Assembly: GCA_018398765.1 (NCBI GenBank)
Contig: JAHBMJ010000131.1
Span: forward strand, 28,539 to 56,163
Length of the DNA stretch: 27,625 bases
Direction of reading: 5' to 3'
DNA from: Chromera velia
Taxonomy: Eukaryota > Sar > Chromeraceae
How positions within the stretch are numbered: position 1 is the first letter of the stretch; each line of letters starts with the position of its first letter. The position numbers and the translations under genes were made by a program. This document shows positions 1 through 11,018 of this stretch, one piece after another. The notes under the pieces are model-generated. The model was given only the letters and a program-made list of their open reading frames with translations. It ran no database searches and had not been told where the DNA came from.

Positions 1-59
<59 letters not shown>

Positions 60-85
60 GTGTGTGTGTGTGTATGTGTGTGTCT
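1..85. repeat. GT dinucleotide microsatellite
   Basis: Nearly pure TG repeat from the window edge to about position 85, with a few TA interruptions. It is open in two frames only because it lacks stops. The Cys-Val peptides it would encode are not taken as coding. Confidence 0.95.
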
Positions 86-129
86 CCCACCTTCTCTCTC
101 TTTGTTTTTTTTCTTTGCGCCCAACGCAG

Positions 130-324
130 GTTGCACCTTCAGAGATAGAATCGGACTCTTCTGCCGTAATGTCTGCAGTCAACGCAGAGGGAAGACGACG
201 AAAAAGAATCAAAAAGAGGAAAGGAAAGAAACAGAGATGCAGTGAGAGAAAAAAACGAGAAGGGCGTTTGCTTGCCTCGGCTTGCCCTGAGTCTGATTGC
301 TACTGGGATGTTAGTAGATGTTAG
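130..324 (+). CDS. Probable last exon of a gene starting off the left edge
   Basis: A long pyrimidine tract (about 90-120) ends in AACGCAG at 129, a good splice acceptor. From 130 a frame runs 64 codons to TAG at 322-324. It begins VAPSEIESDSSAV, an acidic Ser-rich stretch, and continues into a strongly basic stretch (RRRKRIKKRKGKK) that could be a nuclear localisation signal or a nucleic-acid-binding tail. No family is recognised and the rest of the gene lies outside the window. Support is the acceptor plus the coding look of the frame. It could also be a chance opening. Confidence 0.4.
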   Translation, partial: VAPSEIESDSSAVMSAVNAEGRRRKRIKKRKGKKQRCSERKKREGRLLASACPESDCYWDVSRC

Positions 325-2290
325 CTCGGGACTGAGCGGGGCGGAGCGGGGATTCTGAATCAGGAGGATCCTTGTCTGAGAGCGATATATTTCTTTCTCT
401 TCGAAGGCAGGAAGCGGTGGCCAATTGAAAAACCGCGTTGGGATGGGGCTTCAGGGCAGCAAAAATGGCGCAAAATGACGCAAAGAGTTCTTTCTGAGCA
501 CTACATAGAACCAGAGTGTTCAATTTTTCCTACAATTTTATTATCTTTGTCATAGCAATTAAACTTTACTTTAAAAATTAAGATACGTACATCTTCAAAA
601 ACTTTTTTAGTATTTTACTGAATGATTGCCGACTTTTGCCCAGCACCGAAGGCGCTAGGCCGAAATTTGCCTAAAGTTGAAAGTTCAAAACATCAGTTGG
701 GTCATGGTATCCCGGGGGCACAAAGCTTTCTAAAATAGTGCAAAAATCCGCATGTTACAGTCTGACAGTCAATGCGGAGGGGATTGGGGGTAAGTGTCTA
801 TATGTATAAAAACTGGGGCTACCCCTACGGCTACCCGGAAAAATAGGATTCGTTATGGAAATTAAGACTCGAAAGAAGTTAAATTTTGGATTTGGCTTTA
901 GAAATTAACGCTTTGTCAGATTCTGTTTAATCCTAGGTTTGATCATAGAAGAGGTCGATTACTATCGATTGGACATTGATAAATTTACCATCACCATGTA
1001 TATATACTAATTTTGAAAGTTGATGCTTATAGTTGAAGAAAGTTGAAGTTCATATTTGAACCCGAAGTAACCTGAAGCATCCCAAAAGATTTTCTTAAAA
1101 GTATTATTAAAGTGATTAGAGAGGTGAGATATAGGGTGAAATCACTATAGTGAGATCACTTCTAGGATTCCTTGTACTTTGCAGTGCATTAACTCAAAAA
1201 CTAAGTTCAACTCTAGGCTTTAGCTTCAAGTCAGTCGGCAAGGCTATATCCACAGCTATATAGGCACTGCATAATGGACATTAAATATGACTATTTATAT
1301 AATCTTTTATTAAATCTGTCACTAGATCTGTTAATGACTGTCATAATAAGTTATTGAAAGCTTTCTGCATGCCACTGCCGCACTGCGGCCACTGGCAGTG
1401 CATGTAAGGTATACTTTATTATATAGTTCATTACTAGGTTCATTAACGTATACACTGGGTTTAAGATAGTATAATATATGCTAAAGAATGTTCGGTGGAA
1501 TATTGTGATGATCAGTGCTTTTTTATTTAAATTTGTATACTGTATCCCAATCGATTATCTAGTCGATTAATTATTATAGATTATTATCGATATATGAGAG
1601 GTGGATCTGGCCTAATCTGTCAAATCCTTGGTGAAATGTCTGGAAAAAAAGTCTAGTTACCAGACAATGCGGCCGCTAGTATGGCTGGGACATTTTGATC
1701 TACCTTTTTGCACAAAAAATCAACTTATAATTTTAAAAAGGTCTGGTTAGTCGATCTCAAGAAGCGATATAGTGCTCTTGGGCATGGTGCCCCCAGCTAG
1801 GGCACCCCTAAATATCCCTAAATCATTGTGTCACCGACTCTATGATAGATTCACACTACAATTTCACAGTCACTGCCAGTGTATATAAAACTGAAAATTT
1901 ATGTAGAAAGCGGGTTTAAAGCACTCATAGAAGCAAACATTAACTTGTAAAGCTCTTTAACATTTTTTAAATTTTCTTTTCTCAACTATGAAAAACGTCC
2001 GGTTGTGCCAGTGAAAAATACTTGAAAAAATGGTTAAGGATTTGTTATAATAATTTCATGCTAGATTTCATGCATAAGGTATGGTTTAGGATTTGTCTTG
2101 TAGAAGTTTTTATATTTTCATAAATTGTAATTCTACCTGTTAAGCCTACAACCCATCCCTCCATGTCGATCCTTTGTCCTCCTCCTAGGTTTGTGCACAT
2201 CTTTGACAGCGGGATCCTAGCTGGCATATTGATGAAACAGATATCATCATGATATCATCATCTTATCCCTTCTCCAGTTTCTTCTCTCCT
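325..2290. other. AT-rich region, no gene seen
   Basis: AT-rich DNA with many stops in all frames. Local features include an imperfect palindrome around 1368-1408 (GCATGCCACTGCC facing GGCAGTGCATG) and short GC-rich islands at about 690-790 and 1780-1810. No RNA gene or long open frame was found. It resembles the AT-rich stretches at 21150-22230 and 25200-26050 in composition, and may be old repeat DNA. Confidence 0.5.
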
Positions 2291-2459
2291 CCTTGTTCAA
2301 CCCGCGCCCTCGCCTTGTCCTTCCTGAACTCCTTGTGTCGGCATCCCTTTCTCAGCTTCCCCATTCACCCGATTGCGTTTCACCATCTGATCCATCTCCC
2401 CGGCTGCAGGGCTCGCACCTGACTCTGCTTTTCTCTTCAAAAGAGGTGAAGTCTCTGGA

Positions 2460-2580
2460 GCGACCTGTGGAGCCTGTGCAGAGACCTGTGGAGCCTGTGC
2501 AGAGACCTGTGGAGCCTTTGAAGAGACCTGTGGAGCCTTTGAAGAGACCTGTGGGGCCTTTGAAGAGGCCTGTGGGGCCG
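2460..2580. repeat. 21-bp minisatellite, six units
   Basis: Units start at about 2460, 2481, 2502, 2523, 2544 and 2565. The core is GAGACCTGTGGAGCCTKTGMA. Because 21 is a multiple of three, the plus frame reads RPVEPVQ/RPVEPLK repeats inside a 119-codon opening (2293-2652), and other frames are open too. There is no other sign of a gene here, so I treat the openings as a product of the repeat. Confidence 0.9.
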
Positions 2581-2865
2581 TCCGTGTGCGCCCAGAACCG
2601 TTTGTGCAAGGAGGATGGACGGAAAGAACGGACAAGAGGTGCAATTACATGAGCACCGACATCGGATAAATTGCTGCCAGCTATTTCGTTTCTCTTCACT
2701 CTTCAGTGTGATCATTGAGTAGAGTAGAGTAGCAGCTTTATAGACACAAAGCAGCTTTGCCGTGAAACGCTGCAGAAGAGCGCGCAGCCCTTCCAGCCCC
2801 CCGATCAGTCTCGATGATAAAGACTGATTCTGCAAGCCAGATCTGTTGCCCTGCTTCTCTCCGGC

Positions 2866-3430
2866 CCTGCTGCACAATTCTCTTTTCTCCTCTCCCGCTG
2901 CTGCACAATTCTCTTTTCTCCTCTCCCGCTGCAGCACAATTCTCTTTTCTCCTCTCCCGCTGCTGCACAATTCTCTTTTCTCCTCTCCCTCTGCTGCACA
3001 ATTATCTTTTCTCCTCTCGCGCTGCTGGACAATTCTCTTTTCTCTTCTCGCGCTGCTGCACAATTCTCTTTTCTTCCCTCCCGCTGCTGCACAATTCTCT
3101 TTTTTCCCCTCCCTCTGCTGCACAATTCTCTTTTCTCCTCTCCCGCTGCTGCACAATTCTCTTTTCTCCTCTCCCGCTGCTGATCAATCCTCTTTTCTCC
3201 TCTCCCGCTGCTGAACAATTGTCTTTTCTCCTCTCCCACAGCTGAACAATTGTCTTTTCTTCCCTCCCGCCGCTACACAATTCTCTTTTCTCCTCTCCCG
3301 CTGTTGATCAATCCTCTTTTCTCCTCTCCCGCTGCTGCACAATTCTCTTTTCTCCTCCCCCGCTGCTGATCAATCCTCTTTTCTCCTCTCCCGCTGCTGA
3401 ACAATCCACTTTTCTCCCCTCCCGCTGCCG
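2866..3430. repeat. 31-bp minisatellite, about 18 units
   Basis: The GCACAATT-type landmark recurs exactly every 31 bases (2872, 2903, 2934, 2965, 2996, 3027, 3058 and onward to 3399). Unit landmarks are CTGCTGCACAATTCTC followed by TTTTCTCCTCTCCCG. Variants (GATCAATC, GAACAATT, CTACACAATT) alternate toward the 3' side. Since 31 is one more than a multiple of three, each frame cycles through the same 31-residue peptide. This produces several long overlapping openings on both strands (for example minus 2437-3156). No coding evidence beyond that. Confidence 0.93.
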
Positions 3431-4596
3431 TATGTTTCTCTTTTCTCTGACTTGTGCCGTGTCGCACTGTTCCGCTGCCCCCCTTGTGTTCTCTGAGACC
3501 TGTTTGTCTTGCATAGCCAACGGATTCACAGATGTGACATGGGAGAAGTTTCAGTAGAAGGCGCCGTGCTTCTACTGATGCGTCCCCACGAAGCGTCTGC
3601 GTCTTGGAACGTTTCTACGGCGCTGCGTCTAATCGATCGAAGACTTTGGTATATTTGCTTCAGGAGAGATTCAAAAGAAAGACTGGATGCAAAAGCGCTG
3701 ATCGTCATTGACCGGAAGTCCTTCGATCCACTTTGGGACAAACAAAACGACTATTTTTGTGGGGAGACTAGAGAAGGGACACATGCAAATCTGGAAGGGT
3801 TCGGCTCTTTGAGAAGAGAACAAAACCACTTCTTGCAATGACCCTCCAAGCTCCCGGAAGAGAGACGCTTCAGACCAAACATATGAATACTGTCGCAAAA
3901 ACTGATGCAAGACAAAAAGTGAGAACTAGAGAGAGGTGTACAGGGCCTTTCTCTTGTTTCAAGTGTTCTTCTGTTGCTTGAAGTTCTCCCTTCCGTCCTC
4001 CCTTCCTCCCTCCGTTCCTGCATGAATGCATGCATGCCTCCTCCCCCTCCCCCCGCCCTTCCTTTCTTCCTTCTTCCGTTGCTTGCTTGCTGGATTGTTT
4101 AAAATTTCTGCCCCCCTTCACCACCCATTTCCTTTCCGATCCTTTTCTTTGTCCTGTACCCTTTCACTCAGCTTGCGTCCCTTCCTCAATGTAGATATGC
4201 AACTCTAGTGTCAGACACTCAGTCTAGCTCTCACCGGTCGAGTTTGTTCGGGTTCTTCGAGTTGAACATTTTCTTGGTCTCAAGAAGGTCGTCTGCAGAC
4301 AGATGTCATACAGAACACCTTTTAATTTACAAGAAGCGACAAGTCGGTGATTTTCAAAATTGATGAAGTGCTTCTTCATGCATCAAGGTGAATAATATTC
4401 CTTCGATAGCTCGCAGTTTTTCGCAGTCAGAGTGAGAGATCCAGGAGTCCCCATTATGAAGCGACTGTCAGTGCGGGACGTACTGCGTGTATGTATGTGA
4501 TCTGGCTCTTGTTTAGGTGACGTCTTCCTTCTCATTTCATCGAAACAGACAGTCATCCAAATTCGACCGTATTCCTCCGACTCATGCAGTGGTTCG
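3431..4596. other. Intergenic stretch with one unassigned open frame
   Basis: Between the minisatellite and the kinase tail there is a 110-codon plus frame (3509-3841) whose protein is unremarkable and unrecognised, and a minus frame at 4383-4640 (MYGANSASNNEKEHDEPLHE...) that could be an alternative 3' exon of the kinase gene. The rest is pyrimidine-rich sequence without clear signals. Confidence 0.3.
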
Positions 4597-7093
4597 TCAT
4601 GCTCCTTTTCGTTGTTGCTCGCTGAGTTGGCTCCATACACAAACGCACCAAAGAGAATTCCGAGGGCGTGATTTTTGAGCTGCTCTATGAACTCCTTTCC
4701 TTTCCTTTCCTTTTCCCTTCACGAGGACCCTGAGATCTGCGCTGTCAAGCAGGGCATCCTCAAGAGCTTCAAACCCGAAAATCTCCTCCAGTTCACTTTC
4801 TGCAGCAGTTGCATCAAGTTCGGATAGATACAGCGGAGACATGAGTCCATTAGCATGCAAGAGCAGTGCGAAATTTTCTTTTGCTCATTTCAGGCAGACA
4901 GAGAGTTCGACAACGCATGCAGACAGACAAAGGGCTGGACGGGTGGGACGTAAACGGACTGAAGCATACACTTTTTTTGCGCATCTCTTCATCTGGGGGG
5001 GGGCAGTCACACGCACATGCACCGGTGAGAGCTAGACTGAGTGGATGACACTAGAGTTGAGAAGAAATCAAAAAGGAGCTGACGACAAAGCGAGCTGATC
5101 TGATGGGATGCAACAGCAGAGGGGGTGGAGGCACTTGAAAAGATTGCGTTTCTTCTGAAGGGGCTCCTGGAGGAAAAGCCCGAGGATCACCGGTCGCTCC
5201 AAACCTGTATCGAGCACAAGTTCTTCGCAATCCGAGACCCGGCAAAGCTGAACCTCACTTTCCTGGAGCAAGACGAGTCTCTGAAGAATGTACTCACTCT
5301 GTACGATGCAGTTGGACCCACCAGGCGTCTCGTCCGGGAACGTTAGGTTCAGCTTCTGCAGGTCTCGGACTCTGAAGAATTTGTGCTGGATGCAGGCTTC
5401 GAGCGACAGGCGGTCCTCCGGTTTTTCTTGCAGAAGCCCCTCGGGGAGAAATGCAATCTCTTCAAGTGCTTCCACCCCCTCTGATGATGCCATCAGATCA
5501 GCTCGCTTTCTCGTTAGCATGTTTTTGATTTCTTCTTTCTTGTTTTCCTTCCTCCGGACCCACTCTCGCACTGCTTGAACCCCCCCTTCAGGCATTGGTG
5601 ACTCACCCAAACACATTTCTGCAAGCACACAGCCAAAAGCCCATGAATCTAGCGGCTGTCCTTCACACTTTCCCCCCTCGAACACCTCTGGAGCCCTGTA
5701 TCTTTCATTCTGGATTCCGCCGGTTGGAGCCTCCGCCTTTTTGACCTGGAAGCTTCGGGCCATGCCAAAGTCAATAAGTCTCACGAAACCCTGTTTGTCT
5801 AGGACCACGTTGTTAGGTTTCTGCAAGGATAGACGGAGAAGAGGAGGGTGCAGGAGGAGCTTGAGTGGATTTGCCACACCTGCACGAGAGGATCCCTCAT
5901 TTGCACAGAGAAAACAGTTAAACGGGGCTGGGGAGTGGGGCAGAAAGGAAGTACAAATGCAGAAACAAAAGCTGAGGGCTGCCTGCAGGCAATGGCTCCA
6001 TGAATGACAGTCCAAGCAGACAAAAAGGCGAAAGTATTGGGTCAGACATGGAGATAGAAATGAACGGAAGCAAGTGGCATGACGAGGGGCGACGAAGAGA
6101 AATTAATTCAAACAGAAAGACAGGCGGAGAGACAGACAGACAAGGAAAGGTGAGGTGGCCAAACCGCAAGCTTGATGCAAAACGCAAACACAATCCACCC
6201 ACCACGTCCCTGTGGATAATTCCCTTCTTGTGGCAGGAGACAAGAGCATGTCCCAGCATGCCCGCCTTCACTCGAATCTGCAGTTCAAGAAAAGTGCCAT
6301 CCATGCATTGCTTGAGATACGTCTCGAGAGCTATTCTTTGTATTACACTTGTCTCAATGAACTGATAGAAATTATGAACGGCTGGGGTCATCGTGTTCGG
6401 GTGCGCTCAGCATGCAATTGGCGGACTGACATACCAGAATGTCACAATGAGTCTCTTTGGGAAAAAACGGAATTCTCATTTCGTTTCTTGACTCCACGAA
6501 AGTCGAGGCTTTGAATCATGACCGGAAGAATTAAAGAATCATTGTGCTTCCACTTCTCTGACCCTTCTAAGTGACCACAGAGGTCCGTTCAACGACTCCC
6601 AGGCCGTGACGCCACCATCCTCCAGAACCAGAAACCTGCAGACGAAATGGGTGAAAATGAAGTGAAGTAGACGGTTCGCATCGAGAGGCTTGCAACTCTT
6701 TTTCATTCGAAGTGTTGCTCGCATGTTGTGTTGCCTGAAATGTTGCTTGACATAAATATTGACTGACACGTCGAGGCAGCCAAAGTCGGGGACCCGTCCA
6801 TCTGCCAGGAGAGGGATTTCTGAGAGCCGTCGAATAGCTTGAAAGCCCCCGTGTTCTTTCTCCATACAGATGAAGTAGTCTAAGATCTTTCCGACAGTGG
6901 GGACACTCCGCACGTGATACAGACTTCTTACTTCTCTCAAAGACATTTTTGCCCGTTGCACGTTCGTGAAAGCTCCTCTGATTCTCTTCAAAATAACATG
7001 CCCCATGCCCCCCTTCAGTGCTGCTTTGAACGCCGTCCCGTAAGAGCCTTTGCCCACCCTCTGCAGCGGTACGTTCCAGTCAATTGTGTCCAT
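4597..7093 (-). CDS. Protein kinase, multi-exon
   Basis: Serine/threonine-type protein kinase. The N-lobe starts at ATG 7093 (an in-frame TGA lies just upstream), with the glycine loop GKGSYG at residues 14-19, the VILK lysine at about 36 and the alpha-C glutamate at about 54. The hinge FLVLEDGG follows a clean acceptor (CGTCTGCAG, exon from 6635). An alpha-E and HRD exon (about 6391-6203, GIIHRDV) joins in phase across intron 6202-5821 to KPNNVVLD. Next come LIDFG (5764-5772), RYRAPEV, DSWAFG and the PEDR arginine. All catalytic residues are present, so an active enzyme is likely. The exon ends at 5298 (donor GTGAGT) and can join in phase across 5297-4800 to an acidic tail (SELEEIFGFEALED) that stops at 4597. 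Junctions between the N-lobe, hinge and HRD exons are unresolved. About 60 extra residues between strands 4 and 5 are either an insertion or an intron. Family unassigned. Confidence 0.75.
5060..5279 (+). pseudogene. Inverted copy of the kinase C-lobe end
   Basis: On the plus strand, MEALEKIAFLLKGLLEEKPE (from 5125) and CIEHKFFAIRD match the minus-strand kinase segments VEALEEIAFLPEGLLQEKPE and CIQHKFFRVRD. Nucleotide similarity extends over about 5060-5279 and pairs with 5536-5321. A 4-base length difference near 5105 breaks the reading frame relative to the kinase, and no plus-strand exons for the rest of a kinase are seen. It is therefore a degenerate fragment, not a second gene. It lies within the predicted last intron of the kinase gene. 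Confidence 0.8.
5060..5536. repeat. Inverted repeat in kinase gene
   Basis: Arms of about 216-220 bp (5060-5279 and 5321-5536) with a loop of roughly 41 bp. By eye about three quarters of positions match, so the duplication is not recent. One arm is kinase coding sequence and the other is intronic. Confidence 0.8.
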
Positions 7094-8477
7094 TTGCAGA
7101 CTTCACGAAATGTTCGACAGGATCGAATGAGCGCAAGATCGATGTGCTTTGGGCTGTCCGCTGTGTACAAATCAAGGCAAACCAGAGAGCTTCAGTGTCT
7201 GACTCTTACCCGAAAGCCACAACCCTGATCGCGGGGTCAGCCGGACTGGGTATGCGGTATCATGTTTATGCACACTCAATTTGAAGAAGGTGAGGATTGG
7301 TAGATTCAGAGGTATCGCAGACTCCTGAAATGAAAGTCACGGACGATACGTACAGAGACAGTATTTTCGTCTTGATGTGCATCTGTAAATGTATAGAGGG
7401 CTCTCCAGGGTATGTATGGGGCTCATACTGCAAAAGTCTGCCAAAAGACAACAGATCGAATCAAGCGAAAAAAAAGAGAGCAAATTAATTAATTAATGCA
7501 ATTAATACATGCAGATGCATGCACGTATAGGTACACGTATATATATATATATATATATATACGCATGCAATGGCCCCGGAGGGCGGAGCGTGGCTTGGAG
7601 CGTGTTCGCACGGAGCTCCCGTACGGGGGGCACTTACACCGCGCGAAGATCGACTTATTGCAGAACCGAATGCATTTAAAATTATGATATTTAAAACGGG
7701 GAAAGTGCATGCATGGCTCTTAAAAATTAAACGCTCATTAAAAATTTAAGCAATTTTGAGTGAATTTTGAGTTTCTGGCGGATTTTGAGTTTTTAAATTT
7801 TCTTTTCAGTTTTCCGCACACCGTGGTTAGCCAGAGCCTAAGTAGTGGCTCACCAGCTTTAACCACCTCAATTCAATTCAATTCAATTACAGATCATAAG
7901 ATTTAGATCATACATGGCCCTACAGAGGGCAGAACTTAGAATTAATATATTCTGTCTGGAGCTTTTAGAGTTGCGAACAAAACGCTTAGCTCTATAACTG
8001 GAGGTACATTTTGAATGCAGTGTCTGTAACTTTAACCCAAGAATCAATCTATTGTTCGTGCGCATTTTTGCGTGAAAAGCAAAAGTGGACTTTGTGCATC
8101 CTTGCCTAGGTCCTCGTGGAGGGTAGCTCGGGTAAATCCGAAGCCATAAGAAGCGATAAGAAGTATCGGAAATAATATGGATTTTTTTTTTAAAAAATTA
8201 TTTTTAGAGGCATTGACTTAAAGTTTATTCCTAGCGTCTGGCCTATACGTCTTTCATCTCTTCCTTCTGTCCTGGTTACTGCTCTTGCTGCTAGCTCTCT
8301 CTCTCATACGACCTTATACTTGATGCTCCTCCATCTGAATGCCTTCTTTGGTATTTGCAAATTCACATAAAAATTTTATGTAAACCTGATTTTGAAGTAA
8401 TAGTGTACAAATAAACTTTTCTGTTTAACTTACTGGTATTAATGCAAAAAACTACAAGTTAAATGATAGTAATAGTA
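7094..8477. other. Intergenic DNA with microsatellite and possible old retroelement
   Basis: Contains an (AT)n run at about 7539-7560, TTAATTAATTAA near 7485-7497 and an (AATTC)n run at 7868-7888. A minus frame at 7883-8065 reads like the decayed C-terminal tail of a non-LTR retroelement, followed on that strand by (AATTG)n as a possible 3' tail, but this is weak. The sequence around 7825-7865 can fold (GTGGTTA facing TAACCAC). No gene is seen. Confidence 0.35.
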
Positions 8478-10299
8478 GTTTAATCAGCTTGGCTTCAGAC
8501 AGGGGGTAGGGACAAGGGAGGCCTTCACTGCTCTATCTTCATTAATTCTCAGCTCTAAAAACAAGAAGAGCCCTCTGATTGCCGCGTTTGTTGATTTCAG
8601 CAAGGCGTTTGATACAGTTCCTCGGGTCAAAGTGTTAGAGAGGCTCAGGGAGGAAGGGGTAAGCCAAGCCAATGTTTGGATGATTCATTCGATGTATAGT
8701 CAGGTGAAGGCTCGGGTGGATGGGGCAACAGAATGCTTTCCAGAAGGCGGAGGAGTGAAACAAGGCGATCTTCTCTCTCCTCTCCTCTTTCTTCTTTTCA
8801 TCAACAATCTACATAAGTCTGTCAGCTCCGATAATGAAAACAGGAATCAAAGCTCGGCTGGGGATACTGATAGAGAGACTCCTATCAGACTGTGTAACGT
8901 TTTAATCGAAAGCATCGGGTACGCTGACGACCTTGTTCTGTTTGCCCACAGTGCTTCAGACTTGCAGAAAAGTCTGTCTCGCCTCGAGAACTATTGTAAG
9001 GAGCACGGCCTGAAGGTGAATTTAAAAAAAATAAAAGTTATGCGTCTCTCCTCCCCCCATCCCGACCTAGTGCCCCGGACCCCTTTTTTTTATGAACTTC
9101 AAGGCAGACCAGTGGAAGCGGTGAGTAAATATAAGTATTTGGGCAACTGGGTTTTTGAGGGCGGGGACCTTAGCAAGACAGTCGAAGCCCGCATTGAGGT
9201 GGCAAAGAAGGCACTGGGGGCTGTGTTTGGTACTCTCTCTTCTTTGGGCTTTGTTTCTTCCTTTTCTAAAATTACTTTGTTCAAGGCCTTCTGGCTGCCA
9301 GTTATGCTGTATGGACTGGAAACGATCCCGCTGAGAAAGACAGATATTGCTTGCCTCGATGCTTTACAATTAGGTTTTGTTCGATGTTGTTTTGGTCTTT
9401 TTTATCACTCCTTTGTTTTGCCTTCCCTTCTCTTTCTCTCTCTTGAGCCATTTAGTTCTCTACTTGGTAAGCTGAGTGGGGGCTTCATCCAATGCATCAA
9501 ATCGATCGACCGTGCTCTACCCCGGGCAGTGTGGAATGAGTGCTTGGCTGGCTTGTGCGAACCTTTCGTTAAGACAGTAAAATGGCTGGCCGTTCCATTA
9601 GATTGCTCCCTTTTATGGCATCCATTGCCAAGCACAGTGGGGGATAAGTTTAAAAAAAAGGGCAAGGATAGAAGGAAAAGGGCGGTGAAAAAGATCGTGG
9701 AGGGTACCTGGCTGTCCGACTGGTTGAAAAAAGAAACTAGGAATGTTAGAGACAGAGACAGAATTTTCCCCCGCCTTGCAGATCTCTCCCCTTTCCAGTC
9801 AGAGAATCCAACCAGACAGCGTTTGGCCATACACCTTCTGTGTGAAAGGAAATGGCGTCCGAGAAGTGAAATAATAGAGTGCAGTGTTGAACCTCTGCCA
9901 AAGAGTCTGCTGCAGTCCTCTGCAGGCTTCCGTACGCTTTTTAGGGCTCTCACAGGGGGGGATATAGATAGAACCCAACCAGAACGGCTGTGCAATAAAT
10001 GTTTGTCCCCCTCACGTATGATCAAAGATGAGGTTCATGTCCTGACGGAGTGTAAAGACACAGAAAGGGAACGGAACAGGCTGAAAGAACTGTACGAAAT
10101 TGTGAAGCAGAAAGCGCCCATTGACATAAGAATACAGATTGCACAACGCGTTGCAGGTGCAACCGGGAGGGGCACTTCTAATAATGAGAAGAAAATGAAG
10201 GATATGGTGTTGCTGTTGTATACAATTCTGCCTAGAAGCGGTTCCAAAGCTATAGCCGACTGTCTCAAGAAGGTCCATTCTGTCGATAAGGCAAGTTGA
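8478..10299 (+). CDS. Reverse transcriptase fragment of non-LTR element
   Basis: One uninterrupted frame of about 606 codons to TGA at 10297. RT motifs appear in order: LGFRQGVGTREAF, motif A AAFVDFSKAFDTVPR, motif B GGGVKQGDLLSPLLF, motif C GYADDLVLFA with the catalytic Asp pair, motif D GLKVNLKKIKV, motif E YKYLGNWV. The thumb follows (FKAFWLPVMLYGLE). Near the C-terminus is a zinc-knuckle-like CNKC...HVLTEC (C-x2-C-x10-H-x4-C), common after RTs of this class. No RNase H is seen. The frame has no stop or frameshift, so insertion was recent or the copy is young, but without its 5' part it cannot be autonomous. No natural start codon: the frame opens at truncation. Confidence 0.9.
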
Positions 10300-10443
10300 G
10301 GCGAATCGATCCGATTGGTATGCAGGCTTCCTCATCTCCCCCCCCCATGAATGTGTGCTCTGGGTTGTCCTCAAAGCCTTGCTAGTGGCTTGGGATTTGG
10401 CGTCGCTAAATCTAGGATTTAACCCTCAATCATCATCATCATC
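8478..10443 (+). mobile_element. 5'-truncated non-LTR retrotransposon (LINE)
   Basis: The recognisable element begins abruptly inside the reverse transcriptase domain at about 8478, just after in-frame stops. It runs through the RT frame and ends in a short 3' region with a (TCA)n tail (about 10426-10443). The endonuclease and the start of the RT are missing, the usual result of incomplete target-primed reverse transcription. The tail abuts a fragment of another element's 3' end (AGACTTATGCATTGCAT), so it probably inserted into older retroelement DNA. No target-site duplication was identified. Confidence 0.85.
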
Positions 10444-10462
10444 AGACTTATGCATTGCATAA

Positions 10463-10978
10463 TACCCTGCAGATAGCTAGGATTTTGAAGGATTTTAGCC
10501 CAAGATTTTAGCGGATTTTACGGGATTTTGGCCAGGATTTTAGCGAATTTAGGCGGATTTTGCCCAGGATTCCCAGGATTCTGCCAGACTATTTCTCCAG
10601 GATTTTAGAATCTAAAATCCTGGCTCTAAGGATTATAAAGACTAAAATCCTAGATTCTATGATTTTAGAAATGAATGCCAGGATTTTACGAGATTTTACG
10701 GGATTTTACAAGATTATAAAAATCCCGTAAAATGCCGTATAATTCCGTAAAATCCCGTATAATCCCGTAAAATCCTCGGAAGGGGCTAGGATTTTAGCTT
10801 TCTTTCAGGATTTTAGATTCTAAAATCCTAGGTATACGAATTATATTTTTAACGTTAAAAGTCCGGCAGAATCCTGGGCAGAATCCGCCAAAATCCGCTA
10901 AAATCCTGGCCAAAATCCCGTAGAATCCGCTAAAATCCTGGGTTAAAATCCCGCAAAATCCTGGCTACCTACAGGGTA
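10463..10978. mobile_element. Foldback (MITE-like) element of AGGATTTT modules
   Basis: The ends are inverted: TACCCTGCAGATAGCTAGG at 10463 and, on the other strand from 10978, TACCCTGTAGGTAGCCAGG. Similarity continues inward for about 118-127 bp per arm (10463-10589 and 10861-10978), so this is a long-arm foldback. Both arms are built from variants of AGGATTTTAGCGGATTTTACGGG. The central 270 bp contains further small palindromes, for example AGGATTTTAGAATCTAAAAT at about 10600 and GGATTTTAGATTCTAAAATC at about 10807. No coding capacity. It interrupts a retroelement tail. A TA duplication is possible, but superfamily is not determined. Confidence 0.85.
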
Positions 10979-11018
10979 GTCTATAGACCGATTAATAAAT
11001 TATAATAATAATAATCAT

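Noticed and set aside
2437-3156. 239-codon minus-strand open frame
   Set aside because: It is produced by two minisatellites that lack stops, and its peptide only echoes the repeat units.
2866-3430. CRISPR-like regular array
   Set aside because: Units are contiguous with no unique spacers, and the context is eukaryotic. It is a minisatellite.
5060-5346. Second kinase gene on the plus strand
   Set aside because: Only the end of the C-lobe is present, with a frame break and no upstream exons.
7883-8065. Minus-strand retroelement tail fragment
   Set aside because: The resemblance is too weak to call. It is only mentioned in the intergenic entry.
9405-10025. 206-codon open frame antisense to the reverse transcriptase
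   Set aside because: It is the shadow of a well-supported frame with RT motifs.
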